Shown here one piece after another: positions 45,801 to 57,998 of a stretch of DNA of 64,000 bases. The position numbers and the translations under genes are program-made. The stretch covers positions 6,494,740-6,558,739 of the forward strand of contig NC_061804.1 of NCBI RefSeq assembly GCF_021462225.1, written 5' to 3'. The notes under the pieces were generated by a model. That model was not told the origin of the DNA. It saw only the letters and a list, made by a program, of their open reading frames with translations, and did not search any database. Source of the stretch: Girardinichthys multiradiatus. Taxonomy: Eukaryota > Chordata > Actinopteri > Cyprinodontiformes > Goodeidae. How positions within the stretch are numbered: the first letter of the stretch is position 1; each line of letters begins with the position of its first letter.

Positions 45801-46517
45801 ACTGTCACTCAGAAAGGAATATGAAGTCAGATCTGTCCTCCAGTGGCTTAAAATGTTTACACCATAACAGCAGTAACAGCAAGACATCTGCACTTATATT
45901 CACAGCCCCTTCCACATGTAATGGCACCCCTGGTGAAGATGTGTGAAAGGGCTTTAAATACATTCATCTTTCATTGCAGCAACATATTTTTACACTGAAA
46001 AGTGTAGAAAAATCCAAAATCAGATTTAAAGTTAGTCAGGAGAAAATATGTGCTCACATTTAGTGTTATACTATAAATTAATTCCAAATAATGTTGCTTT
46101 CATTTATATGTTTTTCTCTTTCTGATGTCTGAGAAAAGAAGATGTTGCAAAGCGGAACATAAGGACATTTTGATCGCTGTCATTTTCAAAGCACTGCAGG
46201 AATCATACTGTGGGCTTTTTATGTATGAAAAGTATAATCTGACAGGATATGTACAATAAAGCTAATTTCTGTGCTGTTTTTTTTACCTAAACACACGTGT
46301 GTAAAAACTCAAGAGACAGAATGTACATGCTCTCATGAGGACCTGAAGAATCGGGTCAGCAGGCATGCAGTAAGCTTCAGGGTTTGATAATGAAGGCATT
46401 GGAATTAAGTTTTCGGTTTTTCTGGGGTTAATTTTAAGGTAAGTTTTTCAGAACCTACACTGGTACAAATCTGTTTGTATTCCTTTTTCTAATTTAATTA
46501 GTTCTTGTCCATGTTTG
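42846..46517. other. intergenic with one LINE-like scrap
   Basis: Mostly unique-looking AT-rich DNA. GTATTTAGGCCTAAGACC then AAAGCCTTGTAGACC at 43105-43145 looks like an old LINE tail. A GTCC tetramer run lies at 44937-44950. No recognised gene; the frames at 44965-45207 and 45356-45752 (minus) show no domain. Confidence 0.4.
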
Positions 46518-46522
46518 CCACT

Positions 46523-47116
46523 TGTCACAATCAGCCTCTGTTAGGTTTTGAGTTTGAATCTGTTTTCTCTGCACTGCCATGTTCTTCAGTTGCTATTATT
46601 TCAGCTCATTTCATGTTGATTAGGATAATCATTGATTCATGTGTTTAGATTCTTGGATTCCCATGTTTTAGTTTGTATTTCCTTGTAGATCTGTTCCTCC
46701 TGTATTGTTTACTTAGATGTTTTTATTATTCCCCTGGATTCCCTGCTCATTTGTGTTAATTATCCTACCTCCTTCAGTTCCCTGCACATTCTCTCCCACC
46801 AGCTGATCTGGATTCCCCTCTGATTAACTCCTTGTATTCACTGGTTCATTCTCCACCCTTCCTCAGCATTTATACTCTCAGGTTTTCATTGTTCTTTACT
46901 GGTTCCTCCTGTTTGCTTACCATCTCGTGTCCGTTGCTGTTCCTCATAACCGCAGTTGTTGCTCCTCGTGTTTCCGTTAATCAGTCTGGCTCCATGTTGC
47001 TACTCCAAGCCTTGTTCCTTGTGTTTCTGGTAAGTTTTTCTGATTTTTTCCCTTATTAAAGGAAATTTATTATATTTGGATATGCATTTGGGTCCTCCTT
47101 CAATCACACCATGACA
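46523..47116. mobile_element. solo LTR (TSD CCACT)
   Basis: The 594-bp segment begins TGTCACAATCAGCC and ends CACACCATGACA. It is flanked by perfect CCACT duplications at 46518-46522 and 47117-47121. GCATTTGGGTCCTCC near the 3' end is typical of fish gypsy LTRs and matches the TTGGGTC motif of the other LTRs here. TATA-like TTTATACTC lies near 46870. No internal genes adjoin. Confidence 0.9.
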
Positions 47117-47121
47117 CCACT

Positions 47122-48569
47122 CAAAAAAGGCACATTCTCCACTTTTCACCTGTTGTAAATTCAAAGAAGTTGTCAAGTTATCAGTAAATAATAATAAATG
47201 TCTTTAGACAGCTATAACAATTAGCATAACATTCATAATTTCTTGGAGCACCACCTGTAAATCAGGAACTAATAATCAACAAGAATAGAATCAGTGAAAA
47301 ATGTTTGTCGGTATGTTGGTGCTGGTACAGATATGACATCTACAGGGTAGATAAATTCAGGTTTTTTAGCCAGCCATTAAAAAAATACATTTCCTAATGT
47401 TAGAACAATGATTAAAACCAATAACCCTAAACCTGACCAACATAAATGTCTACTAAATAACAATCTATTGCAACAAGCTTTAAATAATCACAAGACTATT
47501 GCTGAAAGATGTCACAATCATAAGGTAACCTAAGGTCTTATAATGAATTACAACTTTCATTTCCTCTGTGTATGAACACCATATAAATTTAGAGTAGAAC
47601 AATAAAACAAAAAGTATTTTGTAAAAATGTTGGCAGGTGGAAGAAAAATACGTTAGAACAGGCATTTAAGTCAGAAGTAAATATTGAGGATTATCTAGTT
47701 GACAACTTAATTACATTTTCTACATTCTTTCTCCTAAACCTGTATAACCTGTCACTGAGTGATGAATGCACACAATGTTTGAATAATGCATTCTGAAAAA
47801 AAGGAAAAGAAAAAAAATCACCCACACAACCTCATTAAGTCACCGAAATAACATTATTTTCTAGAGCTTACAGAGAGCACATTGGTAATAAAGGAGCAAT
47901 ATCAGAAATCAAATGCAGGTTTGATGCACATGACAATCTGATGATTTTTTATGTATTGACACAATTTATTTTGGTGACCGTCTTTCGACTCTTGTTCTGT
48001 TAAATCCTGACTAACCAAGCTGCTTATTGTCAGAATGAGCATTACTCCAGCATAACTACTGGTGTGCAACACTAATGAGAAGCGGTGGACAGTCTGGCTC
48101 ATCCGACCTTCAGTGTTTGTCTCTGACCAGATACTGCAAGGGACGTCAGAAAACTCCACAGCTTTAATGAGCGTTAATGCTGCCACCTTTTCTGACAGGT
48201 AGTTTAGAACATAGCATACCAGAGTAATCAGTTATGAGAGAGCAAAGATAGGTTCTGCTTGCACCTCACAATCACAGACAAAAAGGATAAAATAATTAAG
48301 TCAGCAAAAGATGTGATGTGTTTTTTTTTAAGTGATTCAGTTACATATGATTATTGCCTTCTGATCATAACTGTGGGAACCGATTCTTAGCATTATGTTT
48401 CCTAAAGCTCTCCATGAATCGACCTGTTTTTTTTTTTTGTGTGTTTTTAATCTTACTGTGTAGAAAATCCAGATTTTAAATTACTTTAATATAAAACCAA
48501 ATTTATTGTATAAATGATCAACAACAATAGTCAGACATAAAGTTTTAGTCAGAAGTTTATGTTCCTCCA
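47122..48569. other. intergenic
   Basis: AT-rich, with no recognised gene or repeat boundary. The minus frames 47480-47665 and 47902-48186 carry no known domain. Confidence 0.35.
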
Positions 48570-49110
48570 TCACTGGCATGAGTGTCAGTTTAATTTGGGG
48601 CTTCTTCCAGGGCAAGGTGAATACAACTTTAATGGCATTTTTAATTCCATAATTGGATGCACACAGGGTCAAAATTTTACAGTCAGGCTCAAATGTTTAC
48701 ATATACTGTCACTAATAGGTGAAATGACCATCACACACTTTTTGTAATCATCAACAAGGTGGTGTTATAAAAATATTATATGTGATTCTATCTGGATATG
48801 TGACAATTTGTCTAACTGGTTGATTTCATTCACAGTGGCTGGTTTTCCGACACAGACCAGACTATCAATCATAGTTGAAACATTTAAATTGGCTTGAGCT
48901 GAGGGCTTTAGAAGGCCCATTCCAGAAGGATATTTTACTTCTTCCAAAACCCAGCTTAGTTTTTTCAGAGATGTTTAGGATCATTGTCCTGTTAAAACAG
49001 TCAGATGTCCATTTGTTTAACATCAATCCCACTTTGGGATCCTGAGACCAATAATTTATTTAGGAACAACCCAGAAACCATTCAGGCTCAAAAGCCTGCC
49101 TTGAACTGGA
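48570..49110 (-). pseudogene. decayed Tc1-like transposase
   Basis: The minus strand near 48990 reads QDNDPKHL, the block around the second catalytic Asp of Tc1 transposases. Further on, a broken frame gives EWAF and SPQLKPI near 48900-48930, resembling the EWPSQSPDLNPIE block. Stops and frameshifts are frequent. The minus frame 48765-48947 is a shadow of this fossil. Confidence 0.6.
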
Positions 49111-49695
49111 AATTGCTGGAACACCAGTATGATGAAAATTTTATAATCTGTACCATTCACTAGGGATCGTAATGATGCAATTGTTTGATTGTTGTGACTT
49201 TCTTGTCTATGCACAACAATAGCAATCCCATTCAAAGGTTGGCATCAAAACAATGGTGGACAGACTAAACAGTATGTTGGATCATTAGCAGTGGAGGAAA
49301 AACAACAACGCTTTCTTTAAAAAAAAATACAGTGTCGGGAGAGCTGCTGTTTGATAATTTTCCTCTCATGAACCACAAGGAATAATGCAAAACTGCATGG
49401 GTTTCCTGGTCGGTTATTGCTTTATTTGTTCTTTTATTCTTCCTCTCTTTTAATTAGACAGTGAACAAGTGCATTGCTGCCCCCTAGGTGGCTGCTGTGA
49501 AAACCGAATATCTCTGAGGGGAACTCTCTGGTATAACATAAAAAAATAGTTACAAGTATAGGTAAGGGAAGTGTAGTTCTAGTGGGTCATGTTCATGGAA
49601 ATGGAGAACCAGGCTCAGACCTTTGGCATAATAGCAAGCTGCACTAAACTAGGTCAGTAGAATGGTTTTTAAATCCTTTTTAATAGATAAATATA
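49111..49695. other. intergenic
   Basis: No recognised gene or bounded repeat. Confidence 0.3.
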
Positions 49696-49696
49696 C

Positions 49697-50608
49697 AATT
49701 CAATTCAATTCAGTTTTATTTATATAGCGCCAATTCACAACACATGTTGTCTCAAGGCACTTCACAACAGTCAGGTTCATACATTCCAATTAACCCTAAC
49801 AATTGAACAGTGCAGTCGGAGTTAGCTTTTTATTCAAATTAGATAAAAAGCTTTTCTATCTAAGGAAACCCAGCAGATTGCATCCAGTCAGTGACTTGCA
49901 GCATTCCCTCCTCCCGGATGAGCATGTAGAGACAGTGGACAGTCACTGGCATTGACTTTGCAGCAATCCCTCATACTGAGCATGCATGTAGCGACAGCGG
50001 AGAGGAAAAACTCCCTTTTAACAGGAAGAAACCTCCAGCAGAACCAGGCTCAGTGTGAGCGGTCATCTGCCACGACCGACTGGGGGTTTGAGAGAACAGA
50101 GCAGAGACACAAAAAGAAAACAGAAGCACTGATCCAGAAGTACTTTCTATGGGAAGGAAAAGTAAATGTTAATGGATGTAGCTCCTTTAGTCGTTTCACC
50201 TAGAAAGAAAGAACAGATAAACTCAGAGCCAGTTTTCAAGGTTAGAGTCTGAAAGAGAGCACATATAATTAGTTACAGTAAAAGCTCAGTCAATTTCCAT
50301 GTCTAGGAGAGAGAAAGGGTTAAACACTAAAAGACAGGGCCATGTGGATCATCTGTAGAAGGTGAGCATTAAGTTGTTGCCAGCAGAAGCTTGGACAATT
50401 CCCCTCTCCAGAAAGGTGTCACAGGTAGACACAGAGCAAGGACAGGTGTAGCTTCTAGGAAGAGAAAAGAGAGAACAAGGTTAAAAGCTGAAATAACAGC
50501 AAACAATGCAAAATTGGAGAGTAGTGTGAGAATGTAGCGAAGAGGGTGAAAGTGGTCGTTATGTCCTCCAGCAGCCTAAGCCTATAGCAGCATAACTACA
50601 CAGATAGT
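49697..50608 (-). mobile_element. L2-type LINE 3' UTR copy, 5'-truncated
   Basis: This matches the 3' UTR at 14581-15480 block by block: the AATTC repeat tail (49697-49715), CACAACACATGTTGTCTCAAGG, CCTCCAGCAGAACCAGG and CCTCCAGCAGCCTAAGCC. Coding sequence is absent, as expected for a 5'-truncated insertion. Confidence 0.8.
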
Positions 50609-50611
50609 TTC

Positions 50612-50880
50612 AGTTCAGATTATTTAGTTAAACGGTGCTTATTTACAACAATGTCGTCTCAAGGAACCCCACAAAGGGTCCCACTGATGGTCATTGTTAT
50701 ACTAAAAACCACAAGGATTGGGATACCTCCCTCTGTCAGACTGATTATAACCATTGGAAAAGAGAAGGGGTCACACAGGTAGCAGAAATGGAGGGTGTGT
50801 TTGCACCTCAACCATAACTGAGCCGGTTTGGGCTAAACCTGACTCCCTCTTACTCCAACCAACACAATTTAAATGATTAT
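50612..50880 (-). repeat. second LINE-tail family, fragment
   Basis: The start resembles a LINE tail (TTACAACAATGTCGTCTC). The block GGTCATTGTTATACTAAAAACC through CAACCATAACTGAGCC recurs at 52225-52390. It abuts the L2-type copy. Confidence 0.6.
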
Positions 50881-52020
50881 TTATATTTAGTACAATATGT
50901 GATAATATAAAAATTGTTCTTCCATGACTTCCATGACCTTTTTCATTTAAAACACAGCCTTCATAAATTGATTTATTGATGATTGACTGATAAGCGTTAA
51001 ACCCCCAGGACTGTTCACTACTAATCCAGGTCTCCTTGAAACTCAGATAAACTTCCAACTGAGCTTAAACAACCACACTTAGGAGCAGCTGATGTCTTTT
51101 GAATCAGACGTTGAATGTTAAATTAGTTAGAAACACTCCATTCTAGACGTCAATAGTTCAGCGCAGCAGAGAGACTTGTCTTTGAAAAATTATATTACTT
51201 CGTGACTCAAACATCCCACTTTGCAAATCACTTCAAATGTCCGCAAGAGATAATTCTATTTTTATGCAAAAAAATATATATATTTTAGTGGAACAAGTTT
51301 ATCATTTTAGATGGAGAACAACTCGCTGTTAAATAAAGCTTACTGTTTGACGTGATTAGACTTTATTGTCAATCACTTGCCCTATGTGGCATTCTGATTA
51401 CTATGAACTGAAGATATATATATGAGAAATATCTTGTTTACGTGCTCATCCTATTTGTATTAAAACTTCCCAAAAGATATGTCTGTTTACATGAAATGGA
51501 GAGATGATACAAAATACATAGTAATAAACAAAAAAAATGATGCAACTGAATGTTAAATAAAGCTGGATTTTAAACTTAGAAACAAGATGTTAGGGTGATA
51601 TTGGCATAGCTTGCTGATTCAAGTAAAACAGCAAAGTGAGCATCCTCTTGCTGAGATGAACTTCAGAAGAACAAGGTTACATTTGCTTTTTATTTTATGC
51701 AGTTCCCGCAGGGCTGGAAAATATATAGTTTTTAAATTTCAGATATTTAATTTTTCATTTCAAACACAAATTCGCTTTTAGTGTTGAGATGTGATACACC
51801 AGAGGAAAGCATAGTGATTAATTAATGATGAAGCTAGTTAGGATATGCCATATGTTTCAGACTTCTTTTAATCCTTTTGCATTTCAACTTCCTGCTCCCA
51901 ATTAAGACTCTGAACCTCAAAAAAGACATTAAACAACACGTCCAGAAGACAGAACATAGGCGCATCTTTAAAAAATTAGGCCATCATAAAAACTTTATTT
52001 AATTGAGCAATTCAGTTTCA
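50881..52020. other. intergenic
   Basis: AT-rich with short A/T runs (51265-51290, 51410-51425). No gene recognised. Confidence 0.35.
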
Positions 52021-52021
52021 A

Positions 52022-53205
52022 AATTCAATTCAATTCAGTTTTATTTATATAGCGCCAATTCACAACACATGTCATCTCAAGGCACTTCACAAAGGGTTCG
52101 AAGTGGTGCGGGGTTGTTGGGGAGGTCAGAATAAACTACTGAGTGTTGGAGTTTGGCCATTTTAGAGTTGGCTATGTGTAGGGGTACTAAGTAAAATAAT
52201 AAACTGATAAAGTTTGTCCATCTAGAGCCCACTGGTGGCCATTGTTATACTAAAAACCACAAGGATTGGGGGTACCTGTCTCTGTCAGACTAATTATAAC
52301 CCTTGGAAAAGAGAAGGGGTCATACAGGTAACAGAAATGGAGGGTGTTTGTACCTCAACCATAACTGAGCTGGTTTAGGCTAAACCTGACTCCCCTTTAC
52401 TCCTTGCAATAGGGAGACAGGAAGGCAGAGGTCAAAATAATTGGAGAGTGTTGTTTCCTGTTGCATTATGTGAAAGGTGGGTAACTTTAAAATGGGCTGA
52501 GTCAATTCAATCGAATCATACTGATTCCAAGTCAAGTTCATACATTCTAATTGATCCTAACTATCGAACAGTGCAGTCAGATTCAGTCATTTATTCAAAT
52601 TGGTTAAAAAGGTTTTCTATCTATGGAAACCCAGCAGATTGCATCCAGTCAGTGACTTGCAGCATTCCCTCCTCCCGGATGAGCATGTAGAGTCAGTGGA
52701 CAGTCACTGGCGTTGACTTTGCAGCAATCCCTCATACTGAGCATGCATGTAGCGACAGTGGAGAGGAAAAACTCCCTTTTAACAGGAAGAAACCTCCAGC
52801 AGAACCAGGCTCAGTGTGAGCGGTCATCTGCCACGACCGACTGGGGGTTTGAGAGAACAGAGCAGAGACACAAAAAGAATACAGAAGCACTGATCCGGAA
52901 GTACTTTCTCTGGGAAGGAAAAGTAAATGTTAATGGATGTAGCTCCTTTAGTCGTTTCCCCTAGAAAGAAAGAACAGATAAACTCTGAGCCAGTTTTCAA
53001 GGTTAGAGTCTGAAAGAGAGCACATATAATTAGTTACAGTAAAAGCTCAGTCAATTTCCATGTCTAGGAGAGAGAAAGGGTTAAACACTAAAAGACAGGG
53101 CCATGTGGATCATCTGTAGAAGGTGAGCATTAAGTTGTTGCCAGCAGAAGCTTGGACAATTCCCCTCTCCAGAAAGGTGTCACAGGCAGACACAGAGTTG
53201 ATATT
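52022..53205 (-). mobile_element. composite L2-type LINE 3' tail
   Basis: The AATTCAATTCAATTCAG tail and TTTATATAGCGCCAATTC lie at 52022-52065. The interruption at about 52100-52520 includes the second family (52225-52430). The L2-type 3' UTR then resumes from about 52530 to 53205 with the same blocks as 49790-50430. This looks like one insertion disrupted by another, or a recombinant. Confidence 0.65.
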
Positions 53206-53262
53206 TGTTGTGAATCAGAGCTATATAAATAAACTGAACTGAAATTAAATGAATGTTAGATA
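53206..53262 (+). repeat. LINE tail in plus orientation
   Basis: TTGTGAATCAGAGCTATATA then AATAAACTGAACTGAAATTAAATG is the forward form of the L2-type 3' end. It abuts the minus-orientation copy. Confidence 0.5.
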
Positions 53263-53837
53263 ACAATTTTTGGCAATTTAGTTAAAAAGACAGAGGTCCA
53301 GCACAGAAGATTCTAATACGTTCTTTTTCCAGTTATTTATCTTCAAATTTCTAGATATCTCTGCTTGTACACCCAAACTCTTCCCCTTTCTGTCTTCTGC
53401 ACCTTTCCCTCTTCCACTCTGTGTCTCTATATGACGCATAATTAATCACCCACAGACTGCTGTTTACCCAGTCGGATGGTCTGAACAGAAGGAAGCGTCT
53501 CTGAGGCAAAATTCAAAGTCCTTGTCTCAGCAGAATATAAAATTGGAAAAAGAAAACAAGCAGATATTATAGGAAAATGTTTAACTCCTGTATCCTGCAG
53601 GGGGGACATTCATGCTCTGATTTTGAAATTAACCTAGGGTTCCTATGTAGTCTTGAAAATGTGGAAAAGTATGGAATTTCCTTTGATTGTTTTAATTTTT
53701 TCTCATATTCTGAAGGAAAACAAATCTGTTAATGCTTAATGAATTCAGCGTTTTTTAACATTTATTAATTCAAATTGCATTCTTTATCTAAACAGCTCGC
53801 TCTTGGAAAAAGACATGGTGTCTACATAAGATTTACT
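53263..53837. other. intergenic
   Basis: Nothing recognised before the LINE target duplication at 53838. Confidence 0.35.
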
Positions 53838-53873
53838 TGCCTAAATAAACTACTCGTACTCGTCGTCTTCCGC

Positions 53874-54662
53874 TTATCCGGGACCGGGTCGCGGGGGCAG
53901 CAGATTCAGCAGAGACGCCCAGACGTCCCTCTCCCCAGACACTTCCTCCAGCTCCTCCGGGTGGAGACGAAGGCGTTCCCAGGCCAACCGAGACACATAG
54001 TCCCTCCAGCGTGTCCTGGGCCTCCTCCCGGTGGGACGTGCCTGGAACACCTCCCGAGGAAGGCGTCCAGGAGGCATCCGGTATAGATGCTCGAGCCACC
54101 TCAACTGGCTCCTCTCGATGTGGAGGAGGAGCGGCTCTACTCCGAGCCCCTCCCGGATGGCCGAGCTCCTCACCATATCTCTAAGTCCAACATGCACCGG
54201 GAACAGGTCCGACTTAGTGCCGGCAATGCGAACCAAAATCCTGCTCCGCTTGTACAGAGACCGGATGGCCCCTAGTAAAGGGCCCGCGATTCCATACTCC
54301 TGGAGCACCCCCCACAGGGCATCACGAGGGACACAGTCGAATGCTTTCTCCGGGTCCACAAAACACATGTGGACCAGTTGGGCAAACTCCCATGAACCCT
54401 CGAGTACCCTGTAGAGGGTATAGAGCTGGTCCAGTGTTCCACGGCCAGGACGAAAACCACACTGCTCCTCCTGAAGCCGGGGTTCGACTATCGGCCGGAC
54501 TCTCCTCTCCAATACCCTGGCGTAGGCCTTACCAGGGAGGCTGAGGAGTGTGATCCCCCTGTAGTTGGAACACACCTTCCGGTCACCCGTCACCCTTCTT
54601 ATGTAGGGGGACCACCACCCCAGTCCGCCAATCCAGAGGCACTGTCCCCGTCCGCCACGCAA
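53874..54662 (-). pseudogene. RTE LINE RT with deleted catalytic core, and C-terminal domain
   Basis: The 262-aa frame has RT N-terminal blocks (CSNYRGITLLSLPGKAYARVL, EQCGFRPGRGTLDQLYTL, DPEKAFDCVPRDALW) and runs to TKSDLFPVHVGLR. It then jumps to DMVRSSAIREGLGVEPLLLHIERS and ends PPRPGPG. The other copy has about 200 residues between these points, including FADD. The deletion keeps the frame and lies near 54180, so the protein lacks the RT active site. Confidence 0.88.
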
Positions 54663-54730
54663 TATTGAAGAGGTGTGTCAACCATGACAGCCCCACAACA
54701 TCCAAAGACTTGAGGTACTCAGGGCGGATC

Positions 54731-56056
54731 TCATCTAACCCCCGAAGCCTTGCCACCGCAGAGCTTTTTAACCACCTCGGTGACTTCAGCCTGGGTGATG
54801 AAAGAGTCAAACCCCGAGTCCCCAGCCTCTGTTTTCACCACGGAATGCGTGATGGCAGGATTAAGGAGATCCTCGAAGTACTCCTTCCACCGCCCGATAA
54901 TGTCCCCAGTCGAGGTCAGAAGTTCCCCACCCCCACAGTAAACAGTGTTGGCGAAGCACTGCTTCCCCCTCCTGAGGCGCCGGACGGTTTGCCAGAATCG
55001 CTTCGGGGCCAACCGGTAGTCCTTCTCCATGGCCTCACCAAACTCCTCCCAGGTCTGAGTTTTTGCCTCTGCCACCACCCGGGCCGTGGCATGCTTGGCC
55101 CCATGGTACCCGTCAGCCGCCTCAGGAGTCCCACAAGCCAACCACTGCCGATAGGACTTCTTCAGCTTGACATCGTTCCTTACTGCTGGTGTCCACCACC
55201 GTGTCCGGGGATTGCCGCCGCGACAGGCACCGCAGACCTTAATGCCGCAGCTACGGGCAGCAGCATCGACAATAGATGCGGAGAACATGATCCACTCAGA
55301 CTCTATGTCTCCAACATCCCTCGGAATCCGGTCAAAGCTCTCCCGGAGGTGAGAGTTGAATACATCCCTGGCCGAGGGGTCTGCCAGACGTTCCCAGCCG
55401 ACTCTCAGTATGCGCTTGGGCCTGCCAAGTCTGTCCGGCTTTCTCCTCCCCCAGCGGATCCAACTCACCACCAGGTGGTGATCAGTGGACAGCTCAGCCC
55501 CTCTCTTCACCCGAGTGTCCAAACCATGCGGCCGAAGGTCTGATGATACAACAACAAAGTCGATCATCGACCTCCTGCCTATGGTGTCCTGGTGCCAAGT
55601 GCACTGATGGACACCCTTATGTTTGAACATGGTGTTCATTATGGACAATCCATGACTAGCACAGAAGTCCAATAACAAAACACTGCTCGGATTCAGATCG
55701 GGGAGGCCATTCCTCCCGATCACGCCTCTCCAGGTGTCACTGTCGTTTCCCACGTGGGCGTTGAACTCCCCCAGCAGAATAATGGAATACCCGGGAGGGG
55801 CACTATCCAACACCCCGAACAGGGACGCCAAGAAGGCCAGGTACTCCGCACTACCACTCGGCCCGTAGGCTGAAACCCGAAGGCGCAGGGATGCGACCCT
55901 CTCATCAACACTATAGATGGGTGAGCTGGGGGCCAACAAGCAAACCCATCCCAGCCCGCCGCCTCTCCCCGTGGGCCACTCCAGAGTAGAAGAGGGTCCA
56001 GCCCCTCTCAAGGAGATGGGTTCCAGAGCCGACGTTGTGCGTGGAGGCGAGCCCAA
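54731..56056 (-). pseudogene. RTE LINE APE endonuclease C-terminus and linker
   Basis: The 441-aa frame includes [46 protein letters not shown] and [10 protein letters not shown]. These are the later APE-endonuclease blocks, with the DHHLV aspartate-histidine pair. The linker to RT follows ([29 protein letters not shown]). A frameshift near 54740 separates it from the RT frame. Confidence 0.85.
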
Positions 56057-56315
56057 CTATTTCTAGTCGATATCTCTCGACCTCGACAAGCTCAGGCTCC
56101 TTGCCCCCCAGCGAGGTGACATTCCATGTCCCTAGAGCCAGCCTAAGCATCCGGCGATCAGGCCGCCGAGGTGTCCACCTTCGTCCGCCGCCCAATCCTC
56201 TTTGCAACGGTCCCTCACGGTTCCCCCCTGCAGGTGGTGGGCCCACTGGGGGATGGTCTCGCATCTCTCGTTTGCGCTTGACCCGGTCGGGTCCCACGAG
56301 GAGCAACCCTGCCAC
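55911..56315 (-). pseudogene. RTE LINE endonuclease N-terminus
   Basis: The frame contains LALGTWNVTSL, the first APE block with its catalytic Asn, then [18 protein letters not shown], where the catalytic Glu of the usual SET/TET triad is not evident. [18 protein letters not shown] follows. A frameshift near 55920 passes the reading to 54731-56056. Arg/Pro-rich sequence precedes it. Confidence 0.8.
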
Positions 56316-56486
56316 CAGGCGCTCTCCGACGAGTCCCGACCCCAGGCCTGGCTCCAGGGTGGGACCCCGGCTCCGCTGTACCAGGCGACGTCACGTGCCT
56401 CGACTTCGTAATCGTCATGAGGGGTTCTGGAACCGCTCTTTGTCTGACCGTCACCTAGAGCCTGTTTGCCATGGGAGACCCTACCA

Positions 56487-56576
56487 GGGGCATTTAAGCC
56501 CCAGATAACATAGCCTCTAGGATCATTCGAGCACTCAAACCCCTCCACCACGTTAAGGTGGTAGTTCAAGGAGGGG
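56487..56576 (-). other. structured 5' end of the RTE LINE
   Basis: The minus strand has a CCACC/GGTGG stem with a 7-nt loop (56541-56557), just inside a CCCCT/AGGGG pairing, and a perfect GGGGC-ATTTAA-GCCCC hairpin at 56487-56502. This is what the sequence shows; function is unknown. Some LINEs carry self-cleaving HDV-like ribozymes here, but I could not fit that fold. Confidence 0.45.
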
Positions 56577-56588
56577 TGCCTAAATAAA

Positions 56589-57730
56589 GGACAAATGAAA
56601 ATTAAAAAAAAATAATGAATCTTTGATTTGCCACATTTGATATTGATTTTAACATTTTACTCATCAGTATTTTTGGCTTTCAACTAACTGACTAAATGTA
56701 TGCTCAATCAAAAATTTTATAATAGGACATTTGAATTCAGGTTGAACTTCATCTGTGGTCCTTAAAATGGGTCTGGCTAAAATGCCAAACAATACATTAA
56801 AGGTGTTTTTTTAACTGACAAATGAAATAAAAGAAAACAAAATGTATTTCAAAAAGTAAGAATTTATTATAGGATATTTCAGTGCAACTACTTTGCAAAT
56901 AAAACGGTTTCAAAAATATAACTGGTCTGTGTTAGTCCATGTACCAAAATAAACAGCCCTATATTGATAATCAGACGTTCCAGCATTGTTTTGGTTGATA
57001 CCTACAGATAAGACTTCTATTCGTGCAGTTCAAGGTGAATATTTTGTCCTCATATTTCTAAAACAGTTTTGAAAATAACTACAGATAGAAAATCTGACTC
57101 TGGAAAAGTAGAGAATTTTGAATTTACAAATGTGTAGTAACCCTGTTTAAATGTATATTTTTGTGTTACGTTATCTATATTTTGTACGCTTGTTATGTCT
57201 TTGGGGCCATTTCAGTATTTTGCTGAATGTTTCAATGTAAAGTTTTAAGCTAAGTAGTTTCATCGAACCGATTCATGATATTAGGTTCAGTAGAACAGAA
57301 CATGATAAAATTTCAAATAATTTTGAGAACGCCAAATGCTGTCCACATGGGAAAGGGGTGATATTAATATGCACAAATGTTTTTCTGGTTATTTTAGCCT
57401 TGTGCCCACAGAGACTACTGTAGTCAAAGACAATATTTTTTGGACACAGGTCAGAATGCAACTCTTGCGTTTTGATGTAGATGACCAATACACAACGTTT
57501 TACAAACAATGAAGTGAAAACCCCATTGTTTAAATAATAACCTGAAAAATCAACATCAAGTGCAACCAGTTGCTTTCAGAAGTCCCCTAATTGTGTAATT
57601 CAGTTTGCTAGAAACATTACTTAACACTTACATTCATGAGGATGAAGAAACACTGTTGACAGTTCGGGGATAACTTGTTGAGCAGAGTTGGTTTATAAAA
57701 TTATGCTTTAAACATCTCCCAGGACAGTGA
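56589..57730. other. intergenic
   Basis: AT-rich, nothing recognised. The minus frame 57273-57509 has no domain. Confidence 0.35.
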
Positions 57731-57734
57731 TCAG

Positions 57735-57950
57735 TCCATTATCTGAAGATGGTAACTCTGGAGGAGCTGCAGAGATCCACAGCTCAGTTGGGAGAAACTT
57801 TTAAAAAGGTAACTATTAGCTGCACATCCACAAATTTGCCCTTTATGGTAGACTGACAAGAAGAACTTATTAAAAGAAACCAATAAGAAGTTATGTCCAA
57901 AGATTGTCACAAGCCATGTAGAGGTTAAAGGGGAACATAAAGAAGAGGGT
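57735..57950 (+). pseudogene. decayed Tc1-like transposase N-terminus
   Basis: LEELQRSTAQLGETFKKVTIS at 57757-57819 resembles the HTH of the Tc1 fossil at 26256 (LQGSTALMRESVNRKTIS). The following sequence (GTAGACTGACAAG, ACAAGCCATGTAGAGG) parallels 26340-26420. Broken by stops. Confidence 0.55.
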
Positions 57951-57998
57951 GCTCTGGTCAAAATGTTTTGGCCTACATGAAATATTCTATGTGTGGTG

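Larger units (their letters stand above)
53850..56576 (-). mobile_element. RTE/Rex3-like LINE with both ends, internally deleted (TSD TGCCTAAATAAA)
   Basis: TGCCTAAATAAA occurs at 53838-53849 and 56577-56588, a 12-bp perfect duplication around a 2727-bp LINE. The 3' end (low coordinates) is the GCGGAAGACGACGAGTACG tail shared with 7947-9010. The 5' end starts CACCCCTCCTTGAACTACC and seems complete. It encodes an APE endonuclease and RT in broken frames. Against the copy at 7947 it lacks roughly 600 bp of the RT core. Confidence 0.9.

Noticed and set aside
54665..55543. 292-aa plus-strand frame at 54.7-55.5 kb
   Set aside because: It is antisense to the LINE endonuclease and RT linker, whose motifs are on the minus strand.
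56487..56576. HDV-like ribozyme at the LINE 5' end
   Set aside because: The P2 partner strand of the expected double pseudoknot was not found, so only a structured 5' end is reported.
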